A stretch of DNA of 24,875 nt from Chlorobiota bacterium (lineage in GTDB: Bacteria; Bacteroidota; Bacteroidia; Bacteroidales; B39-G9), in NCBI GenBank assembly GCA_030632095.1, contig DAOVJU010000003.1:1-24875 (forward strand), given 5' to 3'. Positions 10,601 to 20,900 of the stretch are shown here, piece after piece. The translations under genes and the position numbers were made by a program. The notes under the pieces are model-generated. The model saw only the letters and a list, made by a program, of their open reading frames with translations. It was not told the DNA's origin and did no database searches. The first letter of the stretch is position 1, and every line of letters begins with the position of its first letter.

Positions 10601-11285
10601 CCAACATATGCCAGTTAATTATTTTCACCTGCCCCAGACGTAAACTATCCATTAGAGTTGTTGGTACAATGTTAAATTCATTGTAGTAGTTATATTCATG
10701 GGCTGGCTGCAAAACAGCGAGTCTACTTTTAACTGTTAAACCAGGAGCTACAATTAAAATGTTTTTTGAAAAACGACGGTCTTGTTTATAGCTTACTTTA
10801 TTCAACACATTATAAGCAATAAGCATAGCCATTACTATGGTTTTACCTGAGCCCGTTGCCATTTTATTACACCAACGTACAAATTCACCTCCATCTGATG
10901 GAATGCTAATACCTGTTTTATAATGCTCTGGTGCTTCAATTAGAAAAATGATAATCTGAATGGCTTCTACCTGACAAAAGAAAAGTGGAAATTGCCTGTA
11001 TGTATTATCTTCCCAATGTTCTAATAGTTCACGACTTACTCCTGTTAAACCAGGTCGATTATCTGCATTCCATTCTTTGAGCCTTTTGCGAATAAGGTTT
11101 ACCAAAGGTAAATCAATAAACTCACCAACAGCTACTCCTTTTTTTGAACCCGGACTAGCTATTGTATATCCGGCTTGACGGCGGCCATCTGCCTGAAAAA
11201 ATTCTCGTGTTTGCGTATCTCTGTTCCAATGAATATGAGGTTCGCTATATGGGGAACAAAGTATTAGCTTATCAATTTGTTTCAT
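7662..11285 (-). CDS. res: Type III-like restriction enzyme Res (helicase-nuclease)
   Basis: This is a 1207-residue restriction subunit. It has superfamily 2 helicase motifs in order: ATGSGKT (Walker A, 143-149), NDEAHH (Walker B/DEAH, 279-284), FSATPF (motif III, 326-331) and EQVVGRGLRR (motif VI, near 555). A PD-(D/E)xK nuclease follows at about 850-870, with IPDYIIEL and LVLEVKG providing the D, E and K. The helicase should translocate on DNA using ATP and cleave unmodified sites together with Mod. Beyond the nuclease lies an extra alpha-helical region of about 250 residues. It contains SRAVESELLLKLF (near 1065) and YRNKSAH (near 1172-1178), which match the HEPN RX4-6H signature. The start codon overlaps the mod stop by four bases (ATGA), a sign of translational coupling. 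The frame is intact and all catalytic motifs are visible, so the enzyme is probably functional. Confidence 0.9.
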   Translation of the reverse strand: MKQIDKLILCSPYSEPHIHWNRDTQTREFFQADGRRQAGYTIASPGSKKGVAVGEFIDLPLVNLIRKRLKEWNADNRPGLTGVSRELLEHWEDNTYRQFPLFFCQVEAIQIIIFLIEAPEHYKTGISIPSDGGEFVRWCNKMATGSGKTIVMAMLIAYNVLNKVSYKQDRRFSKNILIVAPGLTVKSRLAVLQPAHEYNYYNEFNIVPTTLMDSLRLGQVKIINWHMLAWDTQDKLNAKVEKGQLRSVDTRKQMEISNAAYAKAVLGDMVNARNILVINDEAHHAWRTAAESKVKQVKKEDIDNTVWIGGLDKLNKQVNILRCHDFSATPFAPTGKKTSEIGLYDWIISDFGLNDAIESGLVKTPRVVFRDDGKYTSDYKSRLYHIYMDDDVKEDLNQKQVPKETPLPDLVKNAYNLLGSDWLKTKQEWKKVKGIEIPPVLMSIANTTITADRIKHYFNSGECEIKELCELEKTLQIDSQILGKIENEDENLSGSLKVQAIALREKVDTVGKHGKSGEQIQNVISVSMLSEGWDAKNVTQIIGLRAFSSQLLCEQVVGRGLRRVSYEFDENKMLEPEYVNIFGVPFSFIPHEGGATSPRPPKPKFLIEPTKEKSNFKISFPNILRIDTIYKSSLNINYKEVKPIEINPEDTITEVEMGGVISGDITPAAMSDIDIKQFAERYRLQSVIFRVATNIFGLEKHNWKGNQYDFLSQLLKLTEEFLASDRIVIKSNLFNQDKVRKNILLTLNISRIIQHFWIAIKDQNAAILTPVFDAERPIRSTSDMPTWYSSKPNEWHEKSHVNYTVFDSTWEANNASIINKNDLVQAFVKNDHLGFFIKYNYRGILKNYIPDYIIELTNGDKLVLEVKGQDSDENRVKREFLNLWIKAVNETKRFGKWHWAVVFNSSEIHDVLNSYKEFPKDSFLPQKDDIKIEEIQAQGQELSNFYKISADQLKSANSLEDMIKIVMKELLSSNIENILKTIKEATKDSNDEFVDNENLQSKIYEYLDGVTPTDTKVFDTRVRSMLKDAKKLEKQSFSFLLSSEYLNDTLVFQSSEDFSPYILQMSRAVESELLLKLFVPFTNFIRSENPHTNITYEYDLLNKKTSLFANMVVNNRTTYTLGNMCHILSTVSDEYLIERSELVRDFHNFINENYTQELYSSGFISDLMELSRKYRNKSAHTSLLSRDKASDCKFLVRKILTKFLNEI

Positions 11286-13774
11286 CGTGTAATAATTTTT
11301 AAGCTTTCAATTCCCCTGTCATCAATAATCTTTATTGCAATCTGCTTTCCTGGTTCAAATGGTAAAGAAACCGTTCCTCGGAATGCTTCAATCTTTTCTT
11401 CATCAATTTCGGTTTTCAGGGTTTTAGCCAATTTGCTCCATCCATCTTTTGTCCCTGCCATAGGGAAGAATACTTGTGAGGGGAATAAACTTCTACCATC
11501 GTAATCGGTATCAAGCAACCACATGGCAATATTCTTTTTACCACCACTATCTATATTTCCGGTTTTAGGATTAAAATAGTCAAACCCCATTACTTCTATA
11601 CTTACCTTACCAGCATCTTCACCTTCTGTAATTTCGTGTAAACGAACATCAGGTTGACCAATGAGCCAGAAACTTTGGTTGGTATTTCGTTTCTTTTTCA
11701 GGTCTTCGGTTTGCAAGTCCATGTTCATTAGGGCTTTGAGTAACTTAAAGCCAACTAGTTTCTCTGGCGTTTCATCAATATCTTTGGCTGCCTCATCATC
11801 GAACTGGAAAGCACAAAATAAAAGAATATCAGGTTTTAAATAACGTGCTTCTTCCAAGGCTAATTCAACAATACGTTGCTCTAATGGCGCATGTTCAGGA
11901 CCAAAAACTACTAACACTTGTTCAGGTTTCTCTGATTTTGTTTCTCCTTGTGCCTGAATATATCTTGTACCAGCTAAAGCTTCAATACGGTTAAACTGCA
12001 TCATGACTCCACCTTTTGCTCGAACACCAGTACGCAATAATTCATCACGCCATTGGTCTTGCCGTAATGTTTCGCCTGTGCGTACAACCGATTTATCAGC
12101 TTCCATTTCGCTTTCAACCATACCTTCCAAATCCATAACAAATGGCGCAGGAATACTTTCAACTGTAAAAGGTCCTGTTATTCTAGTTTTCTTTGAATCA
12201 GTATATGGTTGGTCATATAATGTTTCCGTGGCCGGAGATTCATTATTAGCAATACTTTTTAAGGTAATATGTGGCACAGTTTTGTATTTCAAACCACTTC
12301 CAATTCCTTCATCAGGTCTTGCTAATTGATAATAATCGAAGTTGGCAGTCATTAAACGCTGTTTAGTGAGGGTTAATGCAACCCGACTAGTATCACAGGT
12401 TATCCATCTACGTCCCCATTGTTCTGCAACATTGGCAGTTGTTCCACTACCACAAGTAAAGTCTAAAACTAAGTCACTAGGGGATGTTGTCATTAACATA
12501 CACCTTTCAATAATTCGAGAAGATGTTTGTACAACATAATTTTTATTGAGCTCTCCGACAGTATCCGTCCAAAAATTCGTTAATTTTTGAACAGGAAAAT
12601 CATCATAAAACCTTATAAATTGTAGAGTTTTGCCAGGTGCAGCTAGGCGTTTTTTATTAATTAAGTTTTCCATCCCTTTGGGATTTGTTTTCCAACTGTA
12701 TCCACTTCGAGGTTCATATTGTTGGTCTTCGAAGGTAACATTAAAAACACAAGATGGGGTTAACCCTGAAGAAACTAAATCTGCCAAACGATATGGTCTA
12801 TCGCCATTATTAACTCGACCAGTCAATTCATCTTCATTCATCTTTCGATAGATACCATTTTTAGTTAATATTTCTTTAAACATGGTGTTGGAACCAAATT
12901 CTTTTCGAATAAATAATTGATTGAATTTTGTTTCACTTTTATTTTTTGAATACCATAAAATATAATCACCATTTGTTTGTAAAAATGTACTTCCCAATCC
13001 ACTACTAGTGCGATAAGTGATAATTGAAATAAAGTTCTCTGTTCCAAGAACTTCATCTAGTAATTCTTTTACATGATGTAAGTTTTCATTAGATATTTGA
13101 ACAAATATGCTTCCTGTTTCTGAAATCAATTCTTTAGCAATAAAGAGCCTATCCCTTAGATATGTCAAATATGAATGAATACCTAATTCCCATGTATCAC
13201 GAAATGCTTTAATCATTTCAGGTTCTTGGGTTAGGTCTTCGTCTTTACCATCTTTTACATCTTTTTTGTTTGTGAATGGCTGGAAATTACTACCGTATGA
13301 TATACCATAAGGCGGGTCAAAATAAACCATTTGTACTTTACCTGCCATTCCTTCTTTTTCGAGAAGAGAATTCATTACCAAAAGGCTGTCTCCGGCAATT
13401 AAACGATTTGTCCAGTCCTCTTTGTGTTTATAGAATTCTATAGCTTCGCGCAGAGGTTTTTCCTGTTGCTCAAACAAAGACATTTGTTTGTGTTTAACCC
13501 CTTCCTTTCTTGCTGTTTCAATAATGGTCTTTGGGTCAATGCGCTCATGCACATGTAGAGAAACAGTGGGAACTTCAAATGAGGTATGTTCCTTTTTTCC
13601 TGTCCACTGCAATTGTGGATCAAGGTGAGGATCGTACTCGTACTTTTTCTTTTTCTGTCCGTATTCGGTATCGGTTTTGTCGCTTACCAGTCCGACAGGA
13701 GAATTATTTAACCGTTCTTTGTCGTTATGTTCGTACTGTTCAATAGGTTTCGCCTTTTTGGTTTTCTTAGCCAT
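11282..13774 (-). CDS. mod: Type III-like DNA methyltransferase Mod
   Basis: This 830-residue adenine or cytosine-N4 DNA methyltransferase gives host protection for the restriction pair and probably carries the recognition domain. The catalytic DPPYG motif is at 153-157. The S-adenosylmethionine-binding motif LDFTCGSGTT lies later, at 437-446, and motif X (TSSRIIERCM) stands just before it. This order, DPPY before FxGxG, is that of beta-class enzymes, which include type III Mod proteins. The region between them (about 240-430) is variable and is the likely target-recognition part. About 380 residues follow motif I, a long C-terminal extension probably used for contacts with Res. The first 60 residues are Lys-rich. 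It is the first gene of the island operon and overlaps res by ATGA. I see no HsdS-type subunit, so type I is unlikely. Confidence 0.9.
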   Translation of the reverse strand: MAKKTKKAKPIEQYEHNDKERLNNSPVGLVSDKTDTEYGQKKKKYEYDPHLDPQLQWTGKKEHTSFEVPTVSLHVHERIDPKTIIETARKEGVKHKQMSLFEQQEKPLREAIEFYKHKEDWTNRLIAGDSLLVMNSLLEKEGMAGKVQMVYFDPPYGISYGSNFQPFTNKKDVKDGKDEDLTQEPEMIKAFRDTWELGIHSYLTYLRDRLFIAKELISETGSIFVQISNENLHHVKELLDEVLGTENFISIITYRTSSGLGSTFLQTNGDYILWYSKNKSETKFNQLFIRKEFGSNTMFKEILTKNGIYRKMNEDELTGRVNNGDRPYRLADLVSSGLTPSCVFNVTFEDQQYEPRSGYSWKTNPKGMENLINKKRLAAPGKTLQFIRFYDDFPVQKLTNFWTDTVGELNKNYVVQTSSRIIERCMLMTTSPSDLVLDFTCGSGTTANVAEQWGRRWITCDTSRVALTLTKQRLMTANFDYYQLARPDEGIGSGLKYKTVPHITLKSIANNESPATETLYDQPYTDSKKTRITGPFTVESIPAPFVMDLEGMVESEMEADKSVVRTGETLRQDQWRDELLRTGVRAKGGVMMQFNRIEALAGTRYIQAQGETKSEKPEQVLVVFGPEHAPLEQRIVELALEEARYLKPDILLFCAFQFDDEAAKDIDETPEKLVGFKLLKALMNMDLQTEDLKKKRNTNQSFWLIGQPDVRLHEITEGEDAGKVSIEVMGFDYFNPKTGNIDSGGKKNIAMWLLDTDYDGRSLFPSQVFFPMAGTKDGWSKLAKTLKTEIDEEKIEAFRGTVSLPFEPGKQIAIKIIDDRGIESLKIITR

Positions 13775-14739
13775 ATCTTATTGTAATAAATTCATTTTCT
13801 ATATTCTATAAAAATATAAATTAATATTGTCGTTATCGAAAGGAATGTTGGGAAAATTACTCACTTCATATTTATTAATAAATTGTGTTCATGAGTTTCC
13901 TTTGGTCTTTTGCACTCTTTTGTAAATTTTGGATAGAGAGTTGGCTGGTGCGATTTGCAAATGTGTGCAATGTGTGTGGCTTTACCAAATTGTCCTGAAA
14001 GGCAAAAGCGGGATGGCAAAAAACTAATTTTTACTTGCAGTAAGTTTCAATAAGTACTAATATTTTGTTCGCTTTTGCTTTCAATTTATTAATCAGTTTG
14101 TTTTATGTAATTCGATCATAGCCTTGCATACAACAGTTAATAACACAAGTCAAACCATCAAATTTATAGAGCGGTATAAGCTGGAAAAGTAAAGCCGCTT
14201 CCTCTCCGGAAAGCGGCTTTACCATTTATATAGAACATAGCTTCGCAACGTAAATCTTCATGAATGGAATGTGGAAGTGAGTAAATAAATTAAAAATGTC
14301 ACACAATTGTAATACAATTTGCCTAATTGTCCTGATAAACAAGAATTTAAACTTTATTTGATACAACAAAACATGAATCCAGTCTAAAAAACTTAGAAAT
14401 TCAAAAATTTCGAAAAATCTTAATCCTATTTGATTTTACATTTTTAAAACACTCATATTCAGTTCCTTAAAATATCTTGTATTAATATTTTGGTAACATT
14501 TTTTTGCAACACTGTTTGGCATAAAAAGATCACAAAAGTCATATTTCGGGTCTTTTTAGCACTTTTTTTCACTTTTTTTCTTCATATACCACATTGATTC
14601 TCTGGTGTTTATGAAATGTTGTATGGATTAATTATGGTAATTTCCTGTTTTCGTATCAACATTGTATGGCTAAGAAATTTTCGTGCTTGTTTTTCTTATG
14701 GCAAATTTGTACAGGTCAAATCACCAAATTTTAAAAACA
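13775..14739. other. Non-coding spacer right of the restriction island
   Basis: These 965 bases lie between divergently transcribed genes and contain no convincing ORF. They should hold promoters for mod (reading left) and for the large exoprotein unit (reading right), but no clean Bacteroidota TTTG/TAnnTTTG pair was found. Visible items are a diverged copy of the left-flank block (about 13910-14040), GCATACAAC at 14126-14134 (inverse of GTTGTATGC at 5553-5561), the 12-bp hairpin at 14189-14222, and a 2x10-bp tandem repeat (ACTTTTTTTC) at 14561-14580. From 14290 the sequence is very AT-rich. Confidence 0.55.
14189..14222. terminator. 12-bp hairpin, possible terminator
   Basis: GTAAAGCCGCTT (14189-14200) and AAGCGGCTTTAC (14211-14222) are perfect inverted repeats around a 10-base loop that itself contains TCCGGA. 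The stem is GC-rich in its core and flanked by short T/A runs, as in Bacteroidota terminators, but the downstream U tract is weak on both strands. No gene ends nearby on either strand, so it may mark the end of an unrecognised small RNA or be an insulator. Confidence 0.45.
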
Positions 14740-14919
14740 ATGAACAAAGAAAACAACGCAATAAATAAAAACGAAGAAGGAAATGAAAATATCCTGAACA
14801 ATGATGATAAAAATGTCAATGAAAAAATTAATACCAATTTAAAGCGAAACAAAGAAATAAATAAAGCTTTAAAAAAGGTATTAAAAAAACTAAATAAAGA
14901 TAATGAAGAACTTTCTTAA
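14740..14919 (+). CDS. Small Asn/Lys/Glu-rich hypothetical protein
   Basis: This 59-residue ORF is read from the ATG at 14740, which has an A-rich leader (TTTTAAAAACA). An in-frame upstream ATG at 14683 would give 78 residues but looks less likely. The protein has no signal peptide or membrane segment. It is almost entirely Asn, Lys, Glu, Asp and Leu. Its C-terminal half (INKALKKVLKKLNKDNEEL) has hydrophobic residues spaced like an amphipathic or coiled-coil helix. It ends 31 bases before the large exoprotein gene and is probably on the same transcript. I do not recognise a family. The composition could also come from chance reading of A-rich DNA, in which case this is the untranslated leader of the next gene. 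Confidence 0.4.
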   Translation: MNKENNAINKNEEGNENILNNDDKNVNEKINTNLKRNKEINKALKKVLKKLNKDNEELS

Positions 14920-14950
14920 TAAATCTGTTTTTTAACTAAATTTAATAATT

Positions 14951-17900
14951 ATGAAAAGAAGAATTTTACGAATGACGGCTTTTATAGCAGCCATAATGAT
15001 TGTAGGAAATTTTGCATTTTCGCAATCTAAAGATGCTGTAGGGCCAATTGTGTATGATCAAATCTCTGATTTTGATCTTTCACAATCACACAGTTACCAA
15101 TATTCTTTTAAGGCAACTGATGTGGATAATAAGGATAGAACTACATGGACTGCAGATGATTTTACAGTTCCTGCTAGTGAAACCTGGGAAATTGAATATG
15201 TAAGAGTAAAAGGATATTACAGTAGTTATAGTGGTATTCCTACAGATTCGGTTAATGTATTCATTTATAGTAATGCAGATACAAACGCTGTTTATGATAA
15301 CCCGGGTGATGAATTGTATTCGTTCTTAAACATTACAGATGTTGTAGCTGTTTATGAAGTTTTTGAATACAACAAAGCTGAAGATCTTTTAATCACACTA
15401 CCTTCAACAGTTAGCTTAACCGAAGGTAAATACTGGTTATCAGTACAAACTGTTAAAGATTATGCTAATGATAACTACTGGGGTTGGGTAAACAGAAATG
15501 CTGACCAAAATGATGGCGACCCTGGAATGTACAAAAACCCATTAGGTGGTTATTGGTATGATGCTCCGGATTGGACTTCATTAGAAGTTCTACAATCATA
15601 CTGGTCATCATGGGACATGGCTTTTGGTTTATATGGACCACGTTTAACCAACGATTTAGCTGTAGTTTCAATTAATACTCCTGTTTCAGGTCCTTCTATG
15701 ACAGCAACTGAAGAAGTTACTGTAACATTAGAAAACCCTGGTACATCAGATCAAAGTAACTTTGATGTAAGATTTTCTATTGACAGTGGAACTACATGGA
15801 CAACAGAAACTATAACTGACGTTTTAGTTGCTGCTACTACAATGGATTATACATTCACAGCAACTGCTGATATGTCAAATCCTGAAATTTATACTGTTGT
15901 TGTAGAAGTAGTTTTAACAGGTGATGAAAGTGATGCAAACAATGCAGTTACTGAAGAAGTAACAAACTTTGGCGTTGTTCATATTTTTGGTGAAGAAGAT
16001 GTAATTACTGCTTGTGGTGAGTATTTTTCTGATCCGGGTGGGCCTGTTGATCCCTGGATTGCTCCTGTAGCTGGTGACACAGTTACTTTATATCCAGAGG
16101 GTGAAAACCAAAGATTATGGTTGTGGTTTGTTGCATTTGATAATGGTTGGGGCGATTTCCAGGCATGGGATGGTGAAGATGTAAATGCACCTGTTATTGA
16201 CCTCCGACCTGATGATTGGGATAATACTGAAGCATTTTCAGATGATCTTTTTGAAAAATATATTAAAGCAACTAACCCTGCCGGCGCAATTACCATTTCC
16301 TGGGAAGGTGGAAATTATGGTTCTGAAGAAGGATGGTTAGCAGAAATGCAGTGTGTTACTCCTCCTGATGATGATTTCTGGTTGAAAGATATATCAAGAG
16401 ATATTCCTTTGATGTTTGCTAATGATGATGTTACTCTAAGTGTTGAGGTTTTTAACTACGGTTTAAATACTCAATCAAAAACTGTAACTTTCACAGCAAA
16501 CGATACTGAGATCGGAACTGCAACTACATCTGACTTAGCTGTTGGTGAATCTGAAATTGTAACAATTGTTTGGACTCCAACTGTAGCAGATAATTATACT
16601 GTTGTAGCTTCTTTCCCAACTGACGGTGGAGACGATGCAACAAACAACTCAATTTCATTTAATGATGATGTTTATGCAGAAGGTTTCTTAGTTGAAAGTT
16701 TCGAAGGTGAAGAATTCCCACCTGAATTTTGGACTGTTGGCCCAACATGGAGCGTAAACGATTATTATGCTGATAATCCTGTTTTGTTTAAAGAAGGCGC
16801 TAATTTTATTGAAATAGCATACAACGATACTGCAGTTACTCCTCAGTTAATTATTGCTGATGGTGATTCAATTAAATTCCGTGCAATGTCAGAACAGTGG
16901 TGGTTTTCTTGTTTAGATATTTATTGGGGGCCAACGCAAGTTGGACCATGGATATTAATTGACAATGTTCCTATGGATTCATGGGTAAACAATTTTGAAG
17001 AATTCTCATTTGATATTTCTGATGCTGCCGGTAACAATTTTATTGCTTTTGCATTTGGTTGTGGAACACCGGGATGGTATTTATCAGGACGTTTAGACTT
17101 TGTTCGCGGGCCTGAAATTTATTATCATGACGATAACATCGCAATAAGAGGTTTAGACGGAAACATTACTCCTGAACAATATGATACTCTAAATACTTAT
17201 GATGTAACTGTTAAAAACATTGGTTTCAACGATTTAGCTGATGATGATTATACAGTAAGCCTTTGGATGTCTTATGATGGTGGTGATGCTACTGAAATAG
17301 GATCAGCTACAGGTCTTGCATTAGGATCGTTAGATGATATGGTTTATTCTTTCGAATATGCATTTCAAAACTTCGGCCCACATACATTATATGCTGAGGT
17401 TGATTATGCAGATGATACTGAGCCTTTTAATAACGTTTCTGACGAATTAGATGTTTGGGTTCAACCATTTGGAACTTCATTAAATGTACATTTTGACACA
17501 ACGTCAACACAGTATTATTATCCATTCCAAGGAAACTACATGGGTGAATTATCTGAAGTTATGTATTTAGCTGACAGTTTAGGTGGAGCTAATACTATTA
17601 CTGGTATTACATACTGGTATTATAATGAAGGTACAGTTCCTTATGATAGTATTCCTGTTGCTATCTATTTAGGTGAAACAACAGATACAAGCATGGAATT
17701 TGGATGGTTAACAACTCCGGAACTTGCATTAGTTTACGAAGATTCTGCTGATACATTTATTCCTGGAACACATCCTCATTATTTCCATTTCCAGACTCCT
17801 TACACATATACAGGAGAGAATTTAGTAGTGGCAGTTCTTAAAAATGCTAGAGAAAATTATGAAGCAAATTTACAGTGGTTAGGTCACAATGGTACTGCTC

Positions 17901-20900
17901 CAGTTGCAAATATTTCAAGAAGAGCATATGACTATAATTATCATATTGATATATCGGATTCCACTGCTATAGGTTCACTTCAAAATTATGGATCTCTTCA
18001 AAACCATGCTCCTAAAACTCAGTTCCATTTGAATAATTCAGGTTTAGGTGAAGTTGCTGGTTATATTCTTGATGAACTGGGAAATCCTTTCGAAGGAGTT
18101 CTTGTTGACCTTGTTGGTTACACTGCTGAAGAAGTTACTGACGCTAACGGATATTACAAATTTGGTGTTGTAACAGCAGATGAAGTTTCTTTAACTGCTA
18201 CTTATTTCGGATACAGTGATAATACTGATACAGTTGAAGTAACTGAAGGTTTCCAATCAGCTCTTGACTTTGATATGGTATTAAAACCGGAAGTTGATGT
18301 AATTGGAACCGTGGTAAGAAGTGATGATAACACAGGTGTTGAAGGATTAGATGTTGTTCTTACAGGATATGAAAATTATACCGTACAGACTGATGTTAAT
18401 GGTGATTTCACTTTAGCTGATATTTATGCAAATGAAACTTATACTGTAACCATTGAAATGTTCAAGTTTGAAACTCACGTTGATGCCAACGTAGTTGTTA
18501 CTGAAGACGCTGATACTGATCTTGGAACTATTGTAATGCAGGAAATTTTTGCTCCTTCATTCTCAGTTCAATCAGCTGCTGCTGATGCAGGACTTGATGT
18601 TATGTGGAACAAGCCCTTCTCAGGTATTGATTCAGAATTAATGATTTATGATGATTTATACTGGACTAATTCATATTGTGCAGATCCTAATGAAGAAGTA
18701 ATGTTAGGTAACTTATTTAATGTTGGCGGAGAAGGATCTATAACAGAAATTTCAATATGGGCTGTTGACAACTCAAATATTACTGACATGGAATTAACAC
18801 TTAAAGTGTTTAACATCATGGAAGAATTAGTTGTTGAAGTTCCGTTTATGATGTCAGGTGGAAATATTAACGAAGATGGATACGAAACAGGTGAAATAGT
18901 TATTGACATACCTGATGTAGCTTATAGCGAAGCATTTTATGTAATGGTTCAATGGCCTGGAACTCAAACAACACAAACTGACTGGTTAATGTTTGATAAA
19001 GGATGGTCAGAAGCATGGGCTCCAAATGTTGCTTATGTAGGATATCCTAATCAAGCATTTGAATTAATGTCTGACCTGTTCCCGGGAGTTGAAGGTATGT
19101 TTGTAATAGTTCCCCGGGTAATTAATCCAACAGATGCTAAAGTAGCAGGAAGTAAATCATTAGACGGATACAATGTATACCGTGGATTAACCAGTGATAT
19201 AGATAATTTCGACACTTGGACAGCCATTGAAACTGTTACCGGATCTGACGATATTGTAAATTATAATGATGCAACATGGCCACCGGCAGAAGCTGGAATG
19301 TATACTTATGCGGTAGAAGCTGTTTACGCTGACGCAATTGCTACTCCTACTTTCTCAAGCACAATTGCCTATGGATTATATACTGATATAACTATAAACG
19401 TAGCTTCTAACTACGAAGGTTCTATTGCAGGAACAGTTGTAGGCTTAGAAAATACAAACGGGAATGCTTTATATTCATACGAAATTGATGTTGCAGAAGC
19501 TTCTACTTCAGTAAACATTTACATGGGAGAATATAATGTAACCGCTGTTCTTGCAGGATATGAAATTTGGGAAGTAATTGTAACATTAAATGATACTAAC
19601 ACAGTAGTTGATATTCTTTTATTAGAAGCAATGTTAACTCCTTATGATGTTGTTGCTAATGTTGATAATGAGGTACAAGAAGTTGCGCTAACATGGAATT
19701 TTGGTAACACAGTTGAATATATTTATGATGATGGTGAAGCTGAAGCCGCATTTAGTATTGTTGCTGACGGTGAAGCATCTCTGGGTAATTTATTCCCTGT
19801 TTTATCAGTCGGCACAATTGTAAGTGTTGATGTTTATGGTTTTGAGCAAGAAGGCGTCGGAAGCTATGCTTTAGACATTGATTTCTATAATGCTGATCAT
19901 GAATTATTAGGAACTTCTGACGAATTTGTATTCAATACAGAAGAAGAATGGACAACAGTTACAGTTTCTGATGTAATTAATTTTAGTGGTGCATTCTATG
20001 CAATGGTTCACTGGAACGAAAGTGTTGAAACTGATGCATTAGGTGTAAGTAACAATGATATTTTAGGTTATTACTATGACGATGAGTACGGATGGATGAC
20101 ATTTGGTGAAGCATCAGGTGAAGATGGAGTATTCTTACTACGTACAACTGTATTTGAAACCGGTAAAGGATTAAGAACCATTGATCCGTTAGCAGAAGTA
20201 TCAGAAAAGCAAAATGTTGAATTGAACACATTGGTTTCTACAACTTTTGAAACTCCTGTCAAAGCTGCTGCTCAAACTAAAAGCTTCCAGGGTTTCAATA
20301 TATATTTAGGCGAAGAGTTAATTGCTACTGATATTGTTGATTTCAACTATTTAATTTCTAGTGATTTATTACCGGAAGATGGTACATACGAAGCCGGTAT
20401 TGCTACAATTTACCAATCAGGTGTTTCAGCTATGGCAACTGTTGAGTTTGATTATCATGGTAATTCAGCTACTGTTAATGTACAAGTTCTTTCAAACAGC
20501 AATGTAGCAATTGAAGGTGCTTCTGTAACTATTTACGATGAAACAAATACATATACAGGAATTACTGATGCAACTGGTGTTGCGGTTGTTGAGAACGTAC
20601 TTAAAGCTGATAACTATACAATTGAAGCTTCACATACTGACTATAATACTGATTTCATGGAAGGTGTTATCATTGCATACGAAGTAGAAGATATATCATT
20701 TGAATTAATTCCGGTTTCAAGCTTCGAAATACCAGAATTTGATAAAGTAGCTGTATATCCTAATCCAACTAAAGACATTTCAGTATTAAGAAATGCAGAA
20801 GGATCAATAGTTAATATTTACAACACTTCTGGTAATTTAATTGAATCTTTCGTGAATGTAAGCAATGCTCATAGTATTGATTTCTCTGACTATAAAACAG

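Noticed and set aside
10339..10686. Plus-strand open frame of 115 codons opposite res
   Set aside because: The overlapped minus-strand frame encodes conserved helicase motifs (DEAH region), and the plus-strand product shows no domain or leader.
7662..13774. Type I restriction-modification system
   Set aside because: No specificity subunit is present, Mod has DPPY before the SAM motif, and Res carries its nuclease after the helicase, as in type III systems.
14561..14580. Tandem ACTTTTTTTC repeat as an origin or regulatory iteron
   Set aside because: Only two copies of a T-rich word in AT-rich DNA; no replication gene or further copies nearby.
15979..16296. Minus-strand open frame of 105 codons inside the giant exoprotein gene
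   Set aside because: It lies wholly inside a strongly coding plus-strand gene, has no family resemblance, and is explained by the GAT/GAA-rich codon use of that gene.
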